Assembly (NCBI GenBank): GCA_023376005.1
Contig: CM042151.1
Span: 80,582,199 to 80,646,198, forward strand
Reading direction: 5' to 3'
Length of the DNA stretch: 64,000 nucleotides
Source: Doryteuthis pealeii
Lineage: Eukaryota > Mollusca > Cephalopoda > Myopsida > Loliginidae
Within the stretch, counting starts at the first letter, position 1. Every line of letters starts with the position of its first letter. The notes beneath the pieces are model-generated. The model did no database searches and was not told where the DNA came from. It saw only the letters and a program-made list of their open reading frames with translations. Below, piece after piece: positions 33,058 to 45,114 of the stretch. The translations under genes were made by a program, and so were the position numbers.

Positions 33058-33830
33058 ATATTTAACACAATGAAACTTGCATAAAGGTTAATATCATCTT
33101 GAAAATTTTTGGTTCATTCAAAAGAAGAAATATTTTTTAAAAAAACCTCATGATGATTTTTTTTTTTTAATTTTCAGCTTACGGAAAAAAAATGAACCTT
33201 ATGAACGAAAACAATAATTACATTTTTGCACCATAAGATCAATTGAAATTTAATGTAGCCAAAAACAAGTTACGGCTAGAGGCTTTTTTAAAAATTCTAT
33301 AAGAAATCAATTAATGGTCGGATTTCCACAAAAATTTCCATAATTACTTGGAATTATGTTTGAAATAGGTTTTTCATTAAATATATTAGGAGAAATATTT
33401 TTTATGAAGTTTACTATTTTATTTTATGAAATATGAAAAAATAAACCCATAAAAAACGATTTTAATTTTTGTTTGTATAAAGATGAAAGTCTGAATAATT
33501 ATATCAGAAGATTTTTATAAGTTTCTATACGGGAGTTTTTTTTAGTAAAAGAACTATGAATACAGAATTCTGCGGAAAAAAATATCAATAAAGATCAACC
33601 CAGTTGTAAAAAAAAATGTTTTACTTATTTTTTTTAAGATAACAGTAATTTTCCCCAATCGGATAATTTGATCTTTGAATTAACTGCTTTTCTTTGTAAC
33701 AACCCTTTATGTTCGTTATTTATTTATCTATTTTGCGAGACTTAAACAAAATAGTTAAAAATATTTACGTTTCTTCCTTCAATATAGCCTAAACTGATCA
33801 CGTGACGTGAATTTGGTGGTACCTACTGAT
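33058..33830 (+). repeat. family C interspersed repeat, copy 2
   Basis: It runs from CACAATGAAACTTGCATAAA to GGTGGTACCTACTG, matching 55935-56735 and the reverse of 10446-11325. Confidence 0.85.
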
Positions 33831-34678
33831 AAAAAAAATTTAAAGAATTAAAAATTGAAGGAAATGAGTTAAACTTACTCTTATCTGGACGGTGAATGTA
33901 AATATTACATTTTTATGTAAATTTTTTGGTATATTACCGCGGACATTTTCCTCGGCGGGGTATTCTGGATAAGAACTGAAATTTCGAGAGAAAAAAAACA
34001 AACAAACGTATGTAATTTTCAAACAGATCAGTTCAAATCACTTTTAAAAAATACATTTTCCGACGAAATTATCACGTTCCATTTAATCTACAATTCTAAT
34101 ATGAGGCATGGTAAATAAATTCAAGATTGTTAACAACTATAACACTGGATTTTTTTTTTAATAACGAAAAATGAATATGAAATAAAAACAAATCAAAATA
34201 TATTAAAACTACGGAGGATTCATAAATTTATCTTTAATCAAAAAGAAGGCAACTACTGAGAATAAATAAATAAATAATATCATTAAACCACATATTAACG
34301 TGGCTACAAATAACTGGTGCTACTGTTTCGTTTACCATTGAAATTCATTCTAAAAATAAAAACAAGAAAACGTGAGACTCACTTCTTTCTGCGTGTATGT
34401 ATGTGTTTTTGTTTTTTCATTTGATTTTTTTTTCTCATTAAGGACAATGTGATAATAATAATAATAAAGAAACGAGAAAAAAATAATATAATATTAAATA
34501 ATCTAAAAAAAAAAAAAAGAACAAAACAAAATACGATTAAATTGTATAATTTTATAAACGGAAGCGACGATATTTTTTTTAAACAAATTAATCATAAATG
34601 TTTCATTTACGGTGAAGAGCAACAATTAAGGGAGATAATCGTTTGTTATTATTATTTTCCGAAAAAGTAAAAAAAAAA
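33831..34678. other. unannotated AT-rich sequence
   Basis: No gene recognised. Confidence 0.3.
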
Positions 34679-34887
34679 TTATTTCCTATAAGTCTAGCAT
34701 AAACCAAGGGGAACCACTCTTGACTGGTAAATTATTTATTTATTTTCACATCAAACTAACCCTTAACCTAACCCTGAACCTTAACCCTAACCGCGTCTCC
34801 TTTTTTCCTAGTAGATCAATAGATAAATAAATAAGTTATCAGTCAAGAGTGGTTCCCCTTTGTTTATGTTAGACTTATAGGAAATAA
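34679..34887. mobile_element. foldback MITE with telomere-like centre (family M3)
   Basis: The arms carry CCTATAAGTCTAGCATAAAC and its complement (with one or two changes), plus AGGGGAACCACTCTTGACTG. The centre holds AACCCTAACC-like sequence (about 34757-34793). The target duplication cannot be separated from the palindromic ends. Confidence 0.8.
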
Positions 34888-35438
34888 CGAAAAAAAAAAG
34901 GCCGCTAAAGTTATTTTAGCAGACTTGTTATTTTAGTTATTACTTGTCAAAAAAAACAACAACAACAAAAACAAAACAAACAAAAAAAAAAAAAAAAAGC
35001 ATATAGAATAAAATGGATAATGTATTTTCCTGTTATAAGCATATTAGTATCATTTAAATTTGAATTTCTATATCTGAATGTTATATCTTTTATAATCTTA
35101 TAATAAATAAATATATATCTTTTAATTGGGTGCATATCACATTTGTGCGGCCTGGCCTCCTGCCCTAAAAAACGCTAAGTGGCGCCTGTTGAAAAAGTGA
35201 ACCGTGCAAGTTATGAACCACATCTGTTTGAAGGCGTTTTTACCTACAAGTTAATGTGATATGAAAGCGATATTTTACCCCATCCCCAAAAGTTTCTTTT
35301 TATGAATATTCAAAAAAGTTAACCTGCTGTTTTCTAACCACTAATCATGTTATCTGTATTTAATTTCATCCTGCTTATGATGGAAATGTGTTGCACACTA
35401 CTGATGAGACACTTCAATTATTTGATTCCTCAGAGATA
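34888..35438. other. unannotated AT-rich sequence
   Basis: No gene recognised; poly(A)-rich at 34950-34998. Confidence 0.3.
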
Positions 35439-36740
35439 TATGATTTCAAGTATTCTCATCTTATACTAATAATTGGAGACAATTATGATTTCAAGTATTC
35501 TCATATTATACTAATAATTGGACACAATTATATTATTTCAAGTATTCTCATATTATACAAGTATTCTCATCTTATACTAATAATTGGACACAATTATATG
35601 ATTTCAAGTATTCTCATCTTATACTAATAATTGGACACAATTATATGATTTCAAGTATTCTCATCTTATACTAATAATTGGAGACAATTATGATTTCAAG
35701 TATTCTCATCTTATACTAATAATTGGACACAATTATATGATTTCAAGTATTCTCATCTTATACTAATAATTGGAGACAATTATGATTTCAAGTATTCTCA
35801 TCTTATACTAATAATTGGAGACAATTATGATTTCAAGTATTCTCATCTTTATACTAATAATTGGAGACAATTATGATTTCAAGTATTCTCATCTTATACT
35901 AATAATTGGACACAATTATGATTTTATGATTTCAAGTATTCTCATCTTATACTAATAATTGGAGACAATTATGATTTCAAGTATTCTCATCTTATACTAA
36001 TAATTGGAGACAATTATGATTTCAAGTATTCTCATCTTATACTAATAATTGGAGACAATTATGATTTCAAGTATTCTCATCTTATACTAATAATTGGACA
36101 CAATTATATGATTTCAAGTATTCTCATATTATACTAATAATTGGACACAATTATATGATTTCAAGTATTCTCATCTTATACTGATAATTGGACACAATTA
36201 TATGATTTCAAGTATTCTCATCTTATACTGATAATTGGACACAATTATATGATTTCAAGTATTCTCATATTATACTAATAATTGGACACAATTATATGAT
36301 TTCAAGTATTCCTACCTAATACTAATAATTTGACACAATTATATGGTTTTAAGTATTCCTTTCTAATACTAAAAATTTGCACTAAATCATATGGTTTTAA
36401 GTTTTCCTACCTAATACTAAAGGTTTAACACAATTATATGGTATTAAGTATTCATATCTAATACTAATAATTTGCACACAATTATATGGTTTCAAGTATA
36501 CCTATCTAATAGTAATAATTTGCACACAATTATATGGTTTCAAGTATTCCTATCTAATACTAAAAATTTGCACACAATTATATATATTATTCTTAGTATT
36601 CCTGTCTAACACTAAAAATTTGCACACAGTTATATGGTTTTAAGTATTCCTGTCTAACACTAAGAATTTGACCACAATTATATGGTTTTAAGTATTCCTA
36701 CCTAATACTAATAATTTGAACACAATTATATGGTTTTAAG
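35439..36740 (+). repeat. satellite array, about 28 copies of a 45-47-bp monomer
   Basis: Units have TGATTTCAAGTATTCTCATC and ACTAATAATTGGA cores. The first two thirds are homogeneous; from about 36300 the units diverge (GGTTTTAAGTATTCCTACCT form). Confidence 0.97.
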
Positions 36741-36764
36741 TAACCAATGATAATAATCAACTCT

Positions 36765-37020
36765 AAAAATTCTGATTTTCTTTTTCCCCTCCTTGCCCAT
36801 CATCATTGATCTTGCACCCATTCTCCTTTCTCTCGGCACATCCCCCAGCAGAGTCCGGATTTACAGCAGAACCTGCAATGTAGAACCCTCTCTCACAGGT
36901 TCTGTGTTTGTTGCGCACTGTGAAAGCAGCACATAATGATCCTTCTACAGGTTCACCTACGGAAACCTTGTTATGACTTTTACTTCCTCTAAATGATTGT
37001 GTTCTGTTGTCTTCTTCAGA
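36765..37020 (-). pseudogene. fragment of 18S rRNA 3' end plus ITS1-like sequence
   Basis: On the minus strand 36935-37020 reads as the extreme 3' end of small-subunit rRNA, including GGTTTCCGTAGGTGAACCTG and GGATCATTA, with a few changes from the usual form. About 170 bp that would be internal transcribed spacer 1 follows (36765-36934). The rest of the rRNA operon is absent, so this is an inserted or relic piece. Confidence 0.85.
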
Positions 37021-37276
37021 CATTAAATGCTTAGGTGACACAAGCGGCAGACGAAGGAGGCGAACCCCCCTTCCCAGACCCTTTTGATGATCTATATGAA
37101 ATTTGACACGTTTAGGCCTTCGTAAATTTGTCCCAATTTTAAGCTGTTCTTTTCAGATGAAAAACATGACTTATCTCCCTTTAATTCTGCCTTTTGCAGA
37201 TACCTATATGCTACATTCCACTTGTTTGTCCAGCCAGGAAGAGAGAATTTGTCTTTGCTGATAAATCTCTTATATG

Positions 37277-37866
37277 TTGTTTGTTTCTTTCTTTGTTTTG
37301 TTTTATGGCATATCAACCTCAGTGGGTTATTTAATGCTGACAAAGTTTTGAAATAAATTAATTCTTAATGGCTACTCAATTTTTTTTAATAAACACATTT
37401 TTCTATGTAACCTATAGATGGAACTCTAAAAGGTACTACCACTCCGGGTCAGAGTGGATCTGGGAGCAATGGGGATGAAGGGGGGGGTGCCCCACATTCC
37501 CCAGACCTCCAGAACTGAAACCCCACCATCAGATACTGATTAATGTCATTCCCAGGACATGAAGACCCTCAGCCACTGCATTCTAGCACATATATGATAA
37601 AAATGGTTGTGGCTTGTCATAAAGGCAATAAGGTTGGGACAATCATATAGGTGCTAGGGCTTGATGTGACCAGGCGATTGATCGGAGGGGAGCTTTCTAA
37701 CCTCCCATCTAGCCTAAGTAAGGGCCTAAGTAGTGTTGCATGTCAAAATTCTGTCCTTAAGCATCACAGGTGGATCCATTGGGGAGGGGGTCTTACACCT
37801 CTGCAGAGGTGCAGTCAGTGTATTCTAATGCCCCAGCGACAGGACGGAACATGGCCATTAACAGAC
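37277..37866 (+). repeat. family A interspersed repeat, copy 4
   Basis: It is nearly full length, from TTTGTTTTGTTTTATGGC to the CATTCTAACGCC-like end (here TATTCTAATGCCCCAGC). Confidence 0.8.
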
Positions 37867-37902
37867 ATGGGAGATAATTACCTCATTTGTCTTTAATTAA
37901 GC

Positions 37903-38115
37903 ATCCCATCATGGTGAGTTGGTTAGCAAGTTAGTCTCACAGATCCAGTACTATTGAGTAGTGAGTTTGATTCTCATTGGATGCCCCACACTTGCTACTA
38001 AATACCATCTTTTGTCTTTAATATCTTCAGACCGCTGCAACTATTATGTGTGTGATGATATACTACACTGGTTTGAATTTAGAATATTTCTAAATAGGCT
38101 ATCCTGTCATTCCTG
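37903..38115 (+). mobile_element. tRNA-derived SINE (family T), copy in plus orientation
   Basis: The tRNA-like head has TTGGTTAGCAAGTTAG and GTTTGATTCTCATT box regions, and a tail with GGTTTGAATTTAGAATATTT resembles the family T body. Confidence 0.5.
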
Positions 38116-38279
38116 GTCAAATATTTAGGCTTATTTTACTGTCACTGTAAATATTTTTTTTATTATAAATGCAAATAATGTTAAAAATATTTTTTGAAGG
38201 TTAAAGATACATGGTCTCTTGCAGTTTGGCTTGTGGGAAAAATAAAAATCACATGAAAAAAAGATAAGTGGCCTTGTGT

Positions 38280-38510
38280 TACCCTATAAATGGCAAAAGG
38301 CAAGATGTTCTCCAGCACCCCAAATTGGTTTCCAGACTCCAAACATCAAGGAATTGTCAGCCAACTCAGCATCGGTCCAGCAACCAGATTCGAGCCTCTC
38401 CAAGTAGCAAACTAAATGGCACAAGGCAAGTTGTCCTCCAGCAACCCAAGCTGGTTTCCAGACTCCAAACATCAAGGAATTGTCCACCAACTGGATTCAA
38501 GCCTCTCCAC
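38280..38510 (+). repeat. tandem duplication, 2 x about 125 bp
   Basis: Both units contain GGTTTCCAGACTCCAAACAT and CAAGGAATTGTC. Confidence 0.9.
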
Positions 38511-38952
38511 ATAGCACAGAAAATGAGTATATGATGATTATTTCTATATCATTTTATTTCTATCTTACTTTACATGATTACCTCCCATGTTTCTCTTGTT
38601 AGGCACTAGGTGTCATTGCATACAGTCTTATAAATACAGAATCACCAAAGTCAAAAATTCCCTTTTCATCTCTTAACCTTGACAGAGCTAACAGAATGGC
38701 TCCTGTCTACATAACAGGTGGACCCCTTGCTTCAGCATACTTGTGTTGTACACCACACAAGAATACATGCTTAACATGTAAGTTTTAACTTTCTTCTTTA
38801 ACCAACAGTCTCAAGAACTTTATCTACACAAAAAACTATCTACAACTTTCAGGCATGACAGTTCTCATAGTTGAAACATAGCCGGATACCAAGGTCACTG
38901 GTGGTGGGAGGTAGCCACTTTATTACACCTTGTCATTTTACCATCAATGATA
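38511..38952. other. unannotated sequence
   Basis: No gene or repeat recognised. Confidence 0.3.
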
Positions 38953-39321
38953 TTATAATCATAGGGGGGGTCACGGTCAAGTCTGACTCAAGGCTCCAAT
39001 CGATAGTCCAACTACTTCCAACTGTATCTCGCTCCAATTCTCCAATACCCGTTGCAGTAACTGCTTCTCGAACCGACTTAACACCCTTCGCACGGACCTG
39101 GCAGCAAACACTTCTTGCAAGGTTTACGAACTGCTGCCCAAGCCTCCGATACACTCATTATATAGGCCACGGCGAGGCGTCCGATTGGGCAATCTGCAGA
39201 GCTTCAGATTTGCATCAGCGCACCTCGGCCCAGCACGCTTCCAAACTGCTCCACAACACGCGCATGCAAATCGCGGACGCTTTTGTGCATGATGTCGCGT
39301 ATCTTGCTCACGACAATCACA
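38953..39321 (-). mobile_element. 3' LTR of a Ty3/gypsy-type retrotransposon
   Basis: It is repeated almost exactly at 43046-43415. The minus-strand start TGTGATTGTC is set by the outermost copy at 43731. A TATA box (TATATAATG on the minus strand, at 39157-39164) suits a U3 promoter. The end does not show a clear CA. Confidence 0.75.
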
Positions 39322-41580
39322 CTCCTCCCTGATCTGGGGATCACACACAGGACAATGTGGAGCAGGGCGCTTAATCCTGCTACTTCGTCTCAGTGGAGCG
39401 GGCTCGGCTATCTCCTCAGTGGTACTTTCCTCTGAGGTGTCAGTGAGCTCGTCTTGTTTGAGGGCGCTGCTTGCGCTTTCAGTTGAAATTGCCATGTCTT
39501 CCTGCATCTGCCCCTCATACACCATAGGGGTTTCTTCGTCCGAGGTGGTAACGTAGCTGCAGATAATCTCTGCTCCACGCACCGGCCGAACATCTTTTAC
39601 GTGGCGTGGTACTCCATCCACAAGGACTGAATGAGGGCTATAGACTTTCGTCACTTTTCTCTTCTCGAACTGTGTTGTACACCGCCCATGCGGTCTCTTC
39701 ACCCAAACAGCGTCCCCTGCAGCGTATGTGTCAGAATTTGTGGCGTCAACCGGTGGAGCAGTATCAATGCCCTTTACGCGAGTGCGGTAGGTATATATTA
39801 TGTTGGCTGGTGCTGTTGACGCCGTGGTGTCGTCTTTCGGTGTCAAATTATACCAGTACACAGCCTCCATAAGAGAGCATTCTGTTCTCGCGGCGATGCG
39901 CTTTATCGTGCGGTGGGATCTCTCCACTATCCCATTCCCCGATGGTACATAGGCGCATCGGAATCTTATCCGGACACCCCACTCCTTTGCAAATCCGGTG
40001 AATCTTTCCCCGCAAAACACTGCGGCATTGTCGGTAAGCAGTTCGATAGGAGGCCCCCGTTCGCAAAAGATTGTCTCTAGCTGCCGGATGATACTGGCGG
40101 AGTCTTCCCGCTGCAATGGCCTCCAAATGGCAAAACGACTGGGACCACAGTCCATCAATGTCAGGTAGTGCTGGCCTCCGAAATGGGTCACATCCATTCC
40201 CACCCTACTCCAATTATCACGCACAGAAAGCCTGCCTGGCTTCCAATGCACCGGGGCAGGATCTATCGATTGACATTTCTGGCAATCCCTAACCACCGCT
40301 TGAACTGCCGCCCTGGAGGCTCCGGGGATGACCAGTTTTACAAAATACAGCGTGCGCTTCACACCGGGGTGTCCGCTGGACTGATGAATGGCTCGTATAC
40401 GGGCAGATTCCTGGTCCCCTGTAACCACCGCACACGCCTGTCCTGCGGGTTCTGACTCTTTTTGCATATCATCCAGCCATCGCTGCAGCACTCTGGTGAG
40501 CTGATCGGCTCGGTTGTCGTGAGACTTAACCAGTGCCACGTCTATCTTTAGGTCATACTCTGAGACCAGTTGTGCAAGCGTGCCGAGTCGACGCCGGATC
40601 AACATTTCAGTGGCAGCCTTGGTTCGCACTCTCGACCTTCCAGACAAAGTGTCTGAGACCCAGCGATGCACGCACGCCGAGTCTGTCCGCAAGTGAATCG
40701 TCGTTGCCTTCCACTGCAGTGCGAGGTTAATGCCCCGTAACACTGCGTCGAGTTCTGCCAAGTTGATATGTTTATCCTCGCTTATCGGTCTCAACCAGCT
40801 CGCATCTTCAGCCATGGCTCCACCACTCTCAATAACAACACCAGTGGCCAACGAGCTCGCGTCCACCCACACAGTGATGTCCTCTCCATCAACGCACCAA
40901 TCACCACGTGTTGGATCTGTTTGCGCCACTCTGGCGAAAACATCCGCCAACATTCGACTTAAGAGGGGGTCTCGCACTTCATCGTCCCATCCAATGGTTG
41001 CAGCGTTTGCCCTTCACTTTATGAACGCGGTTGCAACGCGCAGCCAACCGCACACCGGAAAGTGTCCCGTCAATTTTCCACATACGGAAAAAATAGTCCG
41101 ACGGGTTAATACATCAGGGGGCGTCAGTGGCTCACCTCCACGACACCACCAAAGTTTATTGCGCTCCTCCCAGACATGCAATCCCAACACGCGTGTGCCG
41201 CATCTTAACTGCTCTGGGGCCTTGCACGCAAGTCCAAACCGCTCAAGGTGCTTTTTTACGTGGGATGCAGAACATATAGCTTCATTGACGAATATGTCGT
41301 CAATATATGAAGAGGTAGCTTTCTCAACTCTCTTGTCTTGCGCAACCACGGTATGGACGATGGACCGTATGATCAGGGGTGCGACATTGAGCCCAAACCC
41401 CAAATGGGTGAGGCAATACCTTTTCCCAGTGATTTCCACTGTTTGGAATGGCCACAGGGACTTCTCTACGTGAACTTGCAAATAGGCCCGACGCAAGTCC
41501 AACACATCTGACATCTGACCCTTGCTGTCGCCACTCTCGTAACTTGTGTGCACACACGTCTGCACTGGCCGTATATGCAT
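39124..41580 (-). pseudogene. Ty3/gypsy-type Pol: reverse transcriptase, RNase H, integrase
   Basis: Reading minus strand: a reverse transcriptase part with LDLRRAYLQ, LTHLGFGLN and the YIDD active site (about 41300); RNase H with VDASSLATG and RTDSACVHRW; integrase with an HHCC-type zinc region (HQSSGHPGVKRTLYFVK...CQKC) and the D, D, E core in GMDVTHFGGQ, LLTDNAAVF and GNGIVERSHR. The domain order RT-RNase H-integrase is the Ty3/gypsy order. An in-frame TGA at 41014-41016 splits the polymerase. The last ~65 codons read into the LTR. Confidence 0.85.
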
Positions 41581-42235
41581 CTACGTGCTCATTGAGCTCA
41601 CGGTAGTCCATGACGGGCCGAACCTTTTGTTTGTTTGCCTGGAGGACGGCCATTAGGGGGATAAGGCCCTTTGGGGGTCTGAGCTCGTCTGCAGGGTATG
41701 GAAGCAGCCAGCCATTGTGTATCCATGTTTGCAGCTCTCGGTTGTACTCCTCCCGAAGTTGCTCAGGGGCAGGATATTCTGATAGCCTGTTCTTTAACGT
41801 GACTGGCGGCTGGTCACCGGACCACTTCCATGATGCAATCCATATTTGTTTGTTCTCATCATACTTTGCGTGGAAATCAGGCTCGTTGATGACGATGGCA
41901 GCACAACTTGGCTCATCAAGTTGGGGAAATTTTACTTCACCGGTGCTAGTCATGGACATTCCACCCAGCTGTTTGATTGTGTCTAGTCCAAGCAACAAAT
42001 CAAACCCGAGTAGCTCCCTGTCAACGACCAGAACCTCTATGTTGATAGAGGGCCTGTTGCCCACGCCAAGCCGGATCGTCCCGACTCCACAACACTTGAG
42101 TGTACTCCCGCCTACAGTCAGCACGTGTACCTCCTTTCTCCTCCATGCTTGACAGCATGTTTTGTGTACGAGTGTTTGCGTGCAACCAGTGTCCACCAGG
42201 GCTGTACGCCTCGTATCATTGATCTGCACAATCAC
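41324..42235 (-). pseudogene. Ty3/gypsy-type Pol: protease and start of reverse transcriptase
   Basis: An aspartic protease active site (ALVDTGCTQT) is followed by LLGLDTIKQLGG and by the first RT blocks (VRPVMDYRELNEHV). The true frame is lost near 41515-41530 at a 7-bp tandem duplication (TCAGATG twice on the minus strand), after which RT continues in the frame of 39124-41580. Confidence 0.85.
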
Positions 42236-42366
42236 TGTAGGTAGCGCCGTATTTAACGGGCATTTGGGGAGAAGACAGGCGCCGAAGTCTCGTCCCCTTG
42301 CTCGTTTCCCGGACAGTTTCGGGCTATATGTCCTTGCCGCTTACATCAATAGCACGAAACTGGTCT

Positions 42367-43030
42367 TCAGGGTTTAGCATCCGCTTTCGTTGATGTTTCA
42401 CGCCGCAAGAGGCAGTCGCGTGCCAAGTGATTGGGCCCATCGCATACATAACATTTTGTTGGCGCGTCATCTTCCTTCGCCTGGCAACGTGATGGTCGTG
42501 CAGCCACCGCTACTTGCTCCATATTATCAGGGCACTTCTTCAGTATGGCTCTTGCTCGAGCCAACACTTGCGAAATGTCCATATCATCTAACTGGAAAGT
42601 GGCTCGAAGCAGATCCTCGGCATGCTCTGGCAACCCGGCGATAAATGCACACATCAGACTCCGATCCGTCATACCACCGACCAGAACTGAGAGTTTACGC
42701 AATTCGGCCAAAAAGACATCAACAGTCTCTCCCGGGCGCAAGCGGCGTGCCACAAATTGCTTCCAAGCTGTAACAGCATCTAGAGCGAATGCTGTATACA
42801 AGGCTTTTTTAATACAGGTGAAGTCGCTCTTCTTTTCCTCACTCAGCTGCTGGTACACCGCATATGCACCACCCGATAGACGCATTGGCACTACACACTC
42901 TATACGCTTTACGCTTTACACCGCTTAGCTGGCATATCAATTCTGCCTTCTCGATCCACTCGACGACCGACTGTCCAGAATCACTTCCGTCAAAAAGTGG
43001 TATCAATTTTGGGTCGAAACTTTGGGCCAT
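42367..43030 (-). pseudogene. Ty3/gypsy-type Gag, frameshifted
   Basis: The N-terminal part (from 43030) and the rest (to 42367) lie in two frames, joined near 42905-42920 where GTAAAGC occurs twice in tandem. A zinc knuckle CYVCDGPNHLARDC is near the end. A TGA at 42367-42369 and another about 20 bp on interrupt the frame before a second knuckle-like stretch (GHIARNC, about 42310-42330). Gag forms the particle that packages the element RNA. Confidence 0.85.
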
Positions 43031-43045
43031 AATTGCCGAAATAGC

Positions 43046-43415
43046 TTATAATCAGAGGGGGGGGTCACGGTCAAGTCTGACTCAAGGCTCCAATCGATAG
43101 TCCAACTACTTCCAACTGTATCTCGCTCCAATTCTCCAATACCCGTTGCAGTAACTGCTTCTCGAACCGACTTAACACCCTTCGCACGGACCTGGCAGCA
43201 AACACTTCTTGCAAGGTTTACGAACTGCTGCCCAAGCCTCCGATACACTCATTATATAGGCCACGGCGAGGTGTCCGATTGGGCAATCTGCAGAGCTTCA
43301 GATTTGCATCAGCGCACCTCGGCCCAGCACGCTTCCAAACTGCTCCACAACACGCGCATGCAAATCGCGGACGCTTTCGTGCATGATGTCGCGTATCTTG
43401 CTCACGACAATCACA
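43046..43415 (-). mobile_element. 5' LTR of the Ty3/gypsy-type element
   Basis: It is nearly identical to 38953-39321. The TATA-like site is at 43251-43258. Gag starts 16 bp beyond its inner end, so the leader is very short or part of the leader is lost. Confidence 0.75.
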
Positions 43416-43731
43416 CTCCTCCCTGATCTGGGGATCACACACAGGACAATGTGGAGCAGGGCGCTTAATCCTGCTACTTCGTCTCAGTGGAGCGGGCTCG
43501 GCTATCTCCTCAGTGGTACTTTCCTCTGAGGTGTCACTGAGCTCGTCTTGTTTGAGGGCGCTGCTTGCGCTTTCAGTTGAAATTGCCATGTCTTCCTGCA
43601 TCTGCCCCTCATACACCATAGGGGTTTCTTCGTCCGAGGTGGTAACGTAGCTGCTGATAATCTCAACACGCGCATGCAAATCACGGACGCTTTCGTGCAT
43701 GATGTCGCGTATCTTGCTCAGGACAATCACA
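43416..43731 (-). pseudogene. remnant of a second, tandem gypsy element (Pol end plus LTR tip)
   Basis: 43416-43664 repeats the last part of Pol found at 39322-39570. 43673-43731 repeats the first ~58 bp of the LTR. So upstream of the 5' LTR lies the collapsed remains of another copy, deleted from inside its LTR to the end of Pol. Confidence 0.75.
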
Positions 43732-43868
43732 ATTATCAAGCATGATCTGGACACAGCTGGGTTTCTCTAGCCACTTGATCCACTGGGATTATTTTTTTTT
43801 AAATTGAAATATATCACTAAGTAGGCCTGAGCTTATTCTAGTAGTGACTACCCCAAGTAGAGATTTAA

Positions 43869-44070
43869 GAGGTTTGAATTCAGAGTTTTCCTTCTCCTAG
43901 ACTGGTTGCCTAAGGTTAAAGAGCCCAGTCTGCCCTACTATTTACCCATATCTGGAGGGAGAATAGTTGGATTTATACCTTTCCCAAGGGTATGTGAACT
44001 GTGGCTTTGTTCAGGATTTGAACTTGACGAGTCCATTTCCTACAACTCTAACCAGTACACCAGCCCCCCC
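43869..44070 (-). mobile_element. tRNA-derived SINE (family T), copy
   Basis: On the minus strand CTGGTTAGAGTTG and AGTTCAAATCC are the A- and B-box regions. The body matches 22326-22560 (plus-strand GGTTTGAATTCAGAGTTTTC). Confidence 0.7.
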
Positions 44071-44270
44071 CCCTCCTCCAGCAAGAGACAGGATGGTATA
44101 ATGTTTTTTTTCCATTTTGAGTCAGCAAGTATTTTATTTTGTATGCTACATATTCAATTGAATTTTTAATTAATGAATTTTTAACAGAATAATTTATGTT
44201 TCTTAAAGATAATTAATTGGAGAAGTTTCACTTATTTTAAAGCAAAATGGTTTTGTTACTGTAACAGAGT

Positions 44271-45114
44271 TTTATTTTTTATGAATTTTAAAATAGGAAT
44301 AATAAAGTAAATATTATTATTTTTTATGAATTTTAAAATAGGAATAATAAAGTAAATATTATATTTTTTATGAATTTTAAAATAGGAATAATAAAGTAAA
44401 ATATTATTATTTTTTGAATTTTAAAATAGGAATAATAAAGTAAATATTATTATTTTTATGAATTTTAAAATAGGAATAATAAAGTAAATATTATTATTTT
44501 TTATGAATTTTAAAATAGGAATAATAATAAATATTATTATTTTTTATGAATTTTAAAATAGGAATAATAAAGTAAATATTATTATTTTTTATGAATTTAA
44601 AATAGGAATAATAAAGTAAATATATTATTTTTTATGAATTTTAAAATAGGAATAATAAAGTAAATATTATTATTTTTTATGAATTTTTAAAATAGGAATA
44701 ATAAAGTAAATATTATTATTTTTTATGAATTTTAAAATAGGAATAATAAAGTAAATATTATTATTTTTTATGAATTTTAAAATAGGAATAATAAAGTAAA
44801 TATTATTATTTTTTATGAATTTTAAAATAGGAATAATAAAGTAAATATTATTTTTTATGAATTTTAAAATAGGAATAATAAAGTAAATATTATTATTTTT
44901 TATGAATTTTAAAATAGGAATAATAAAGTAAATATTATTATTTTTATGAATTTTAAAATAGGAATAATAAATAAATATTATATTTTTATGAATTTTAAAA
45001 TAGGAATAATAAAGTAAATATTATTATTTTTTATGAATTTTAAAATAGGAATAATAAAGTAAATATTATTATTTTTTATGAATTTTAAAATAGGAATAAT
45101 AAAGTAAATATTAT
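44271..45114 (+). repeat. satellite array, about 18 copies of a ~47-bp AT-rich monomer
   Basis: Units read TATGAATTTTAAAATAGGAA then TAATAAAGTAAATATTATTA, with small length changes. Confidence 0.97.

Noticed and set aside
35403..35440. Third hammerhead from CTGATGAGAC
   Set aside because: No GAAA partner and no paired stem II follow.
39606..42928. Plus-strand frames of up to 247 codons over the gypsy element
   Set aside because: Antisense of Gag and Pol; the minus-strand frames carry all recognisable motifs.
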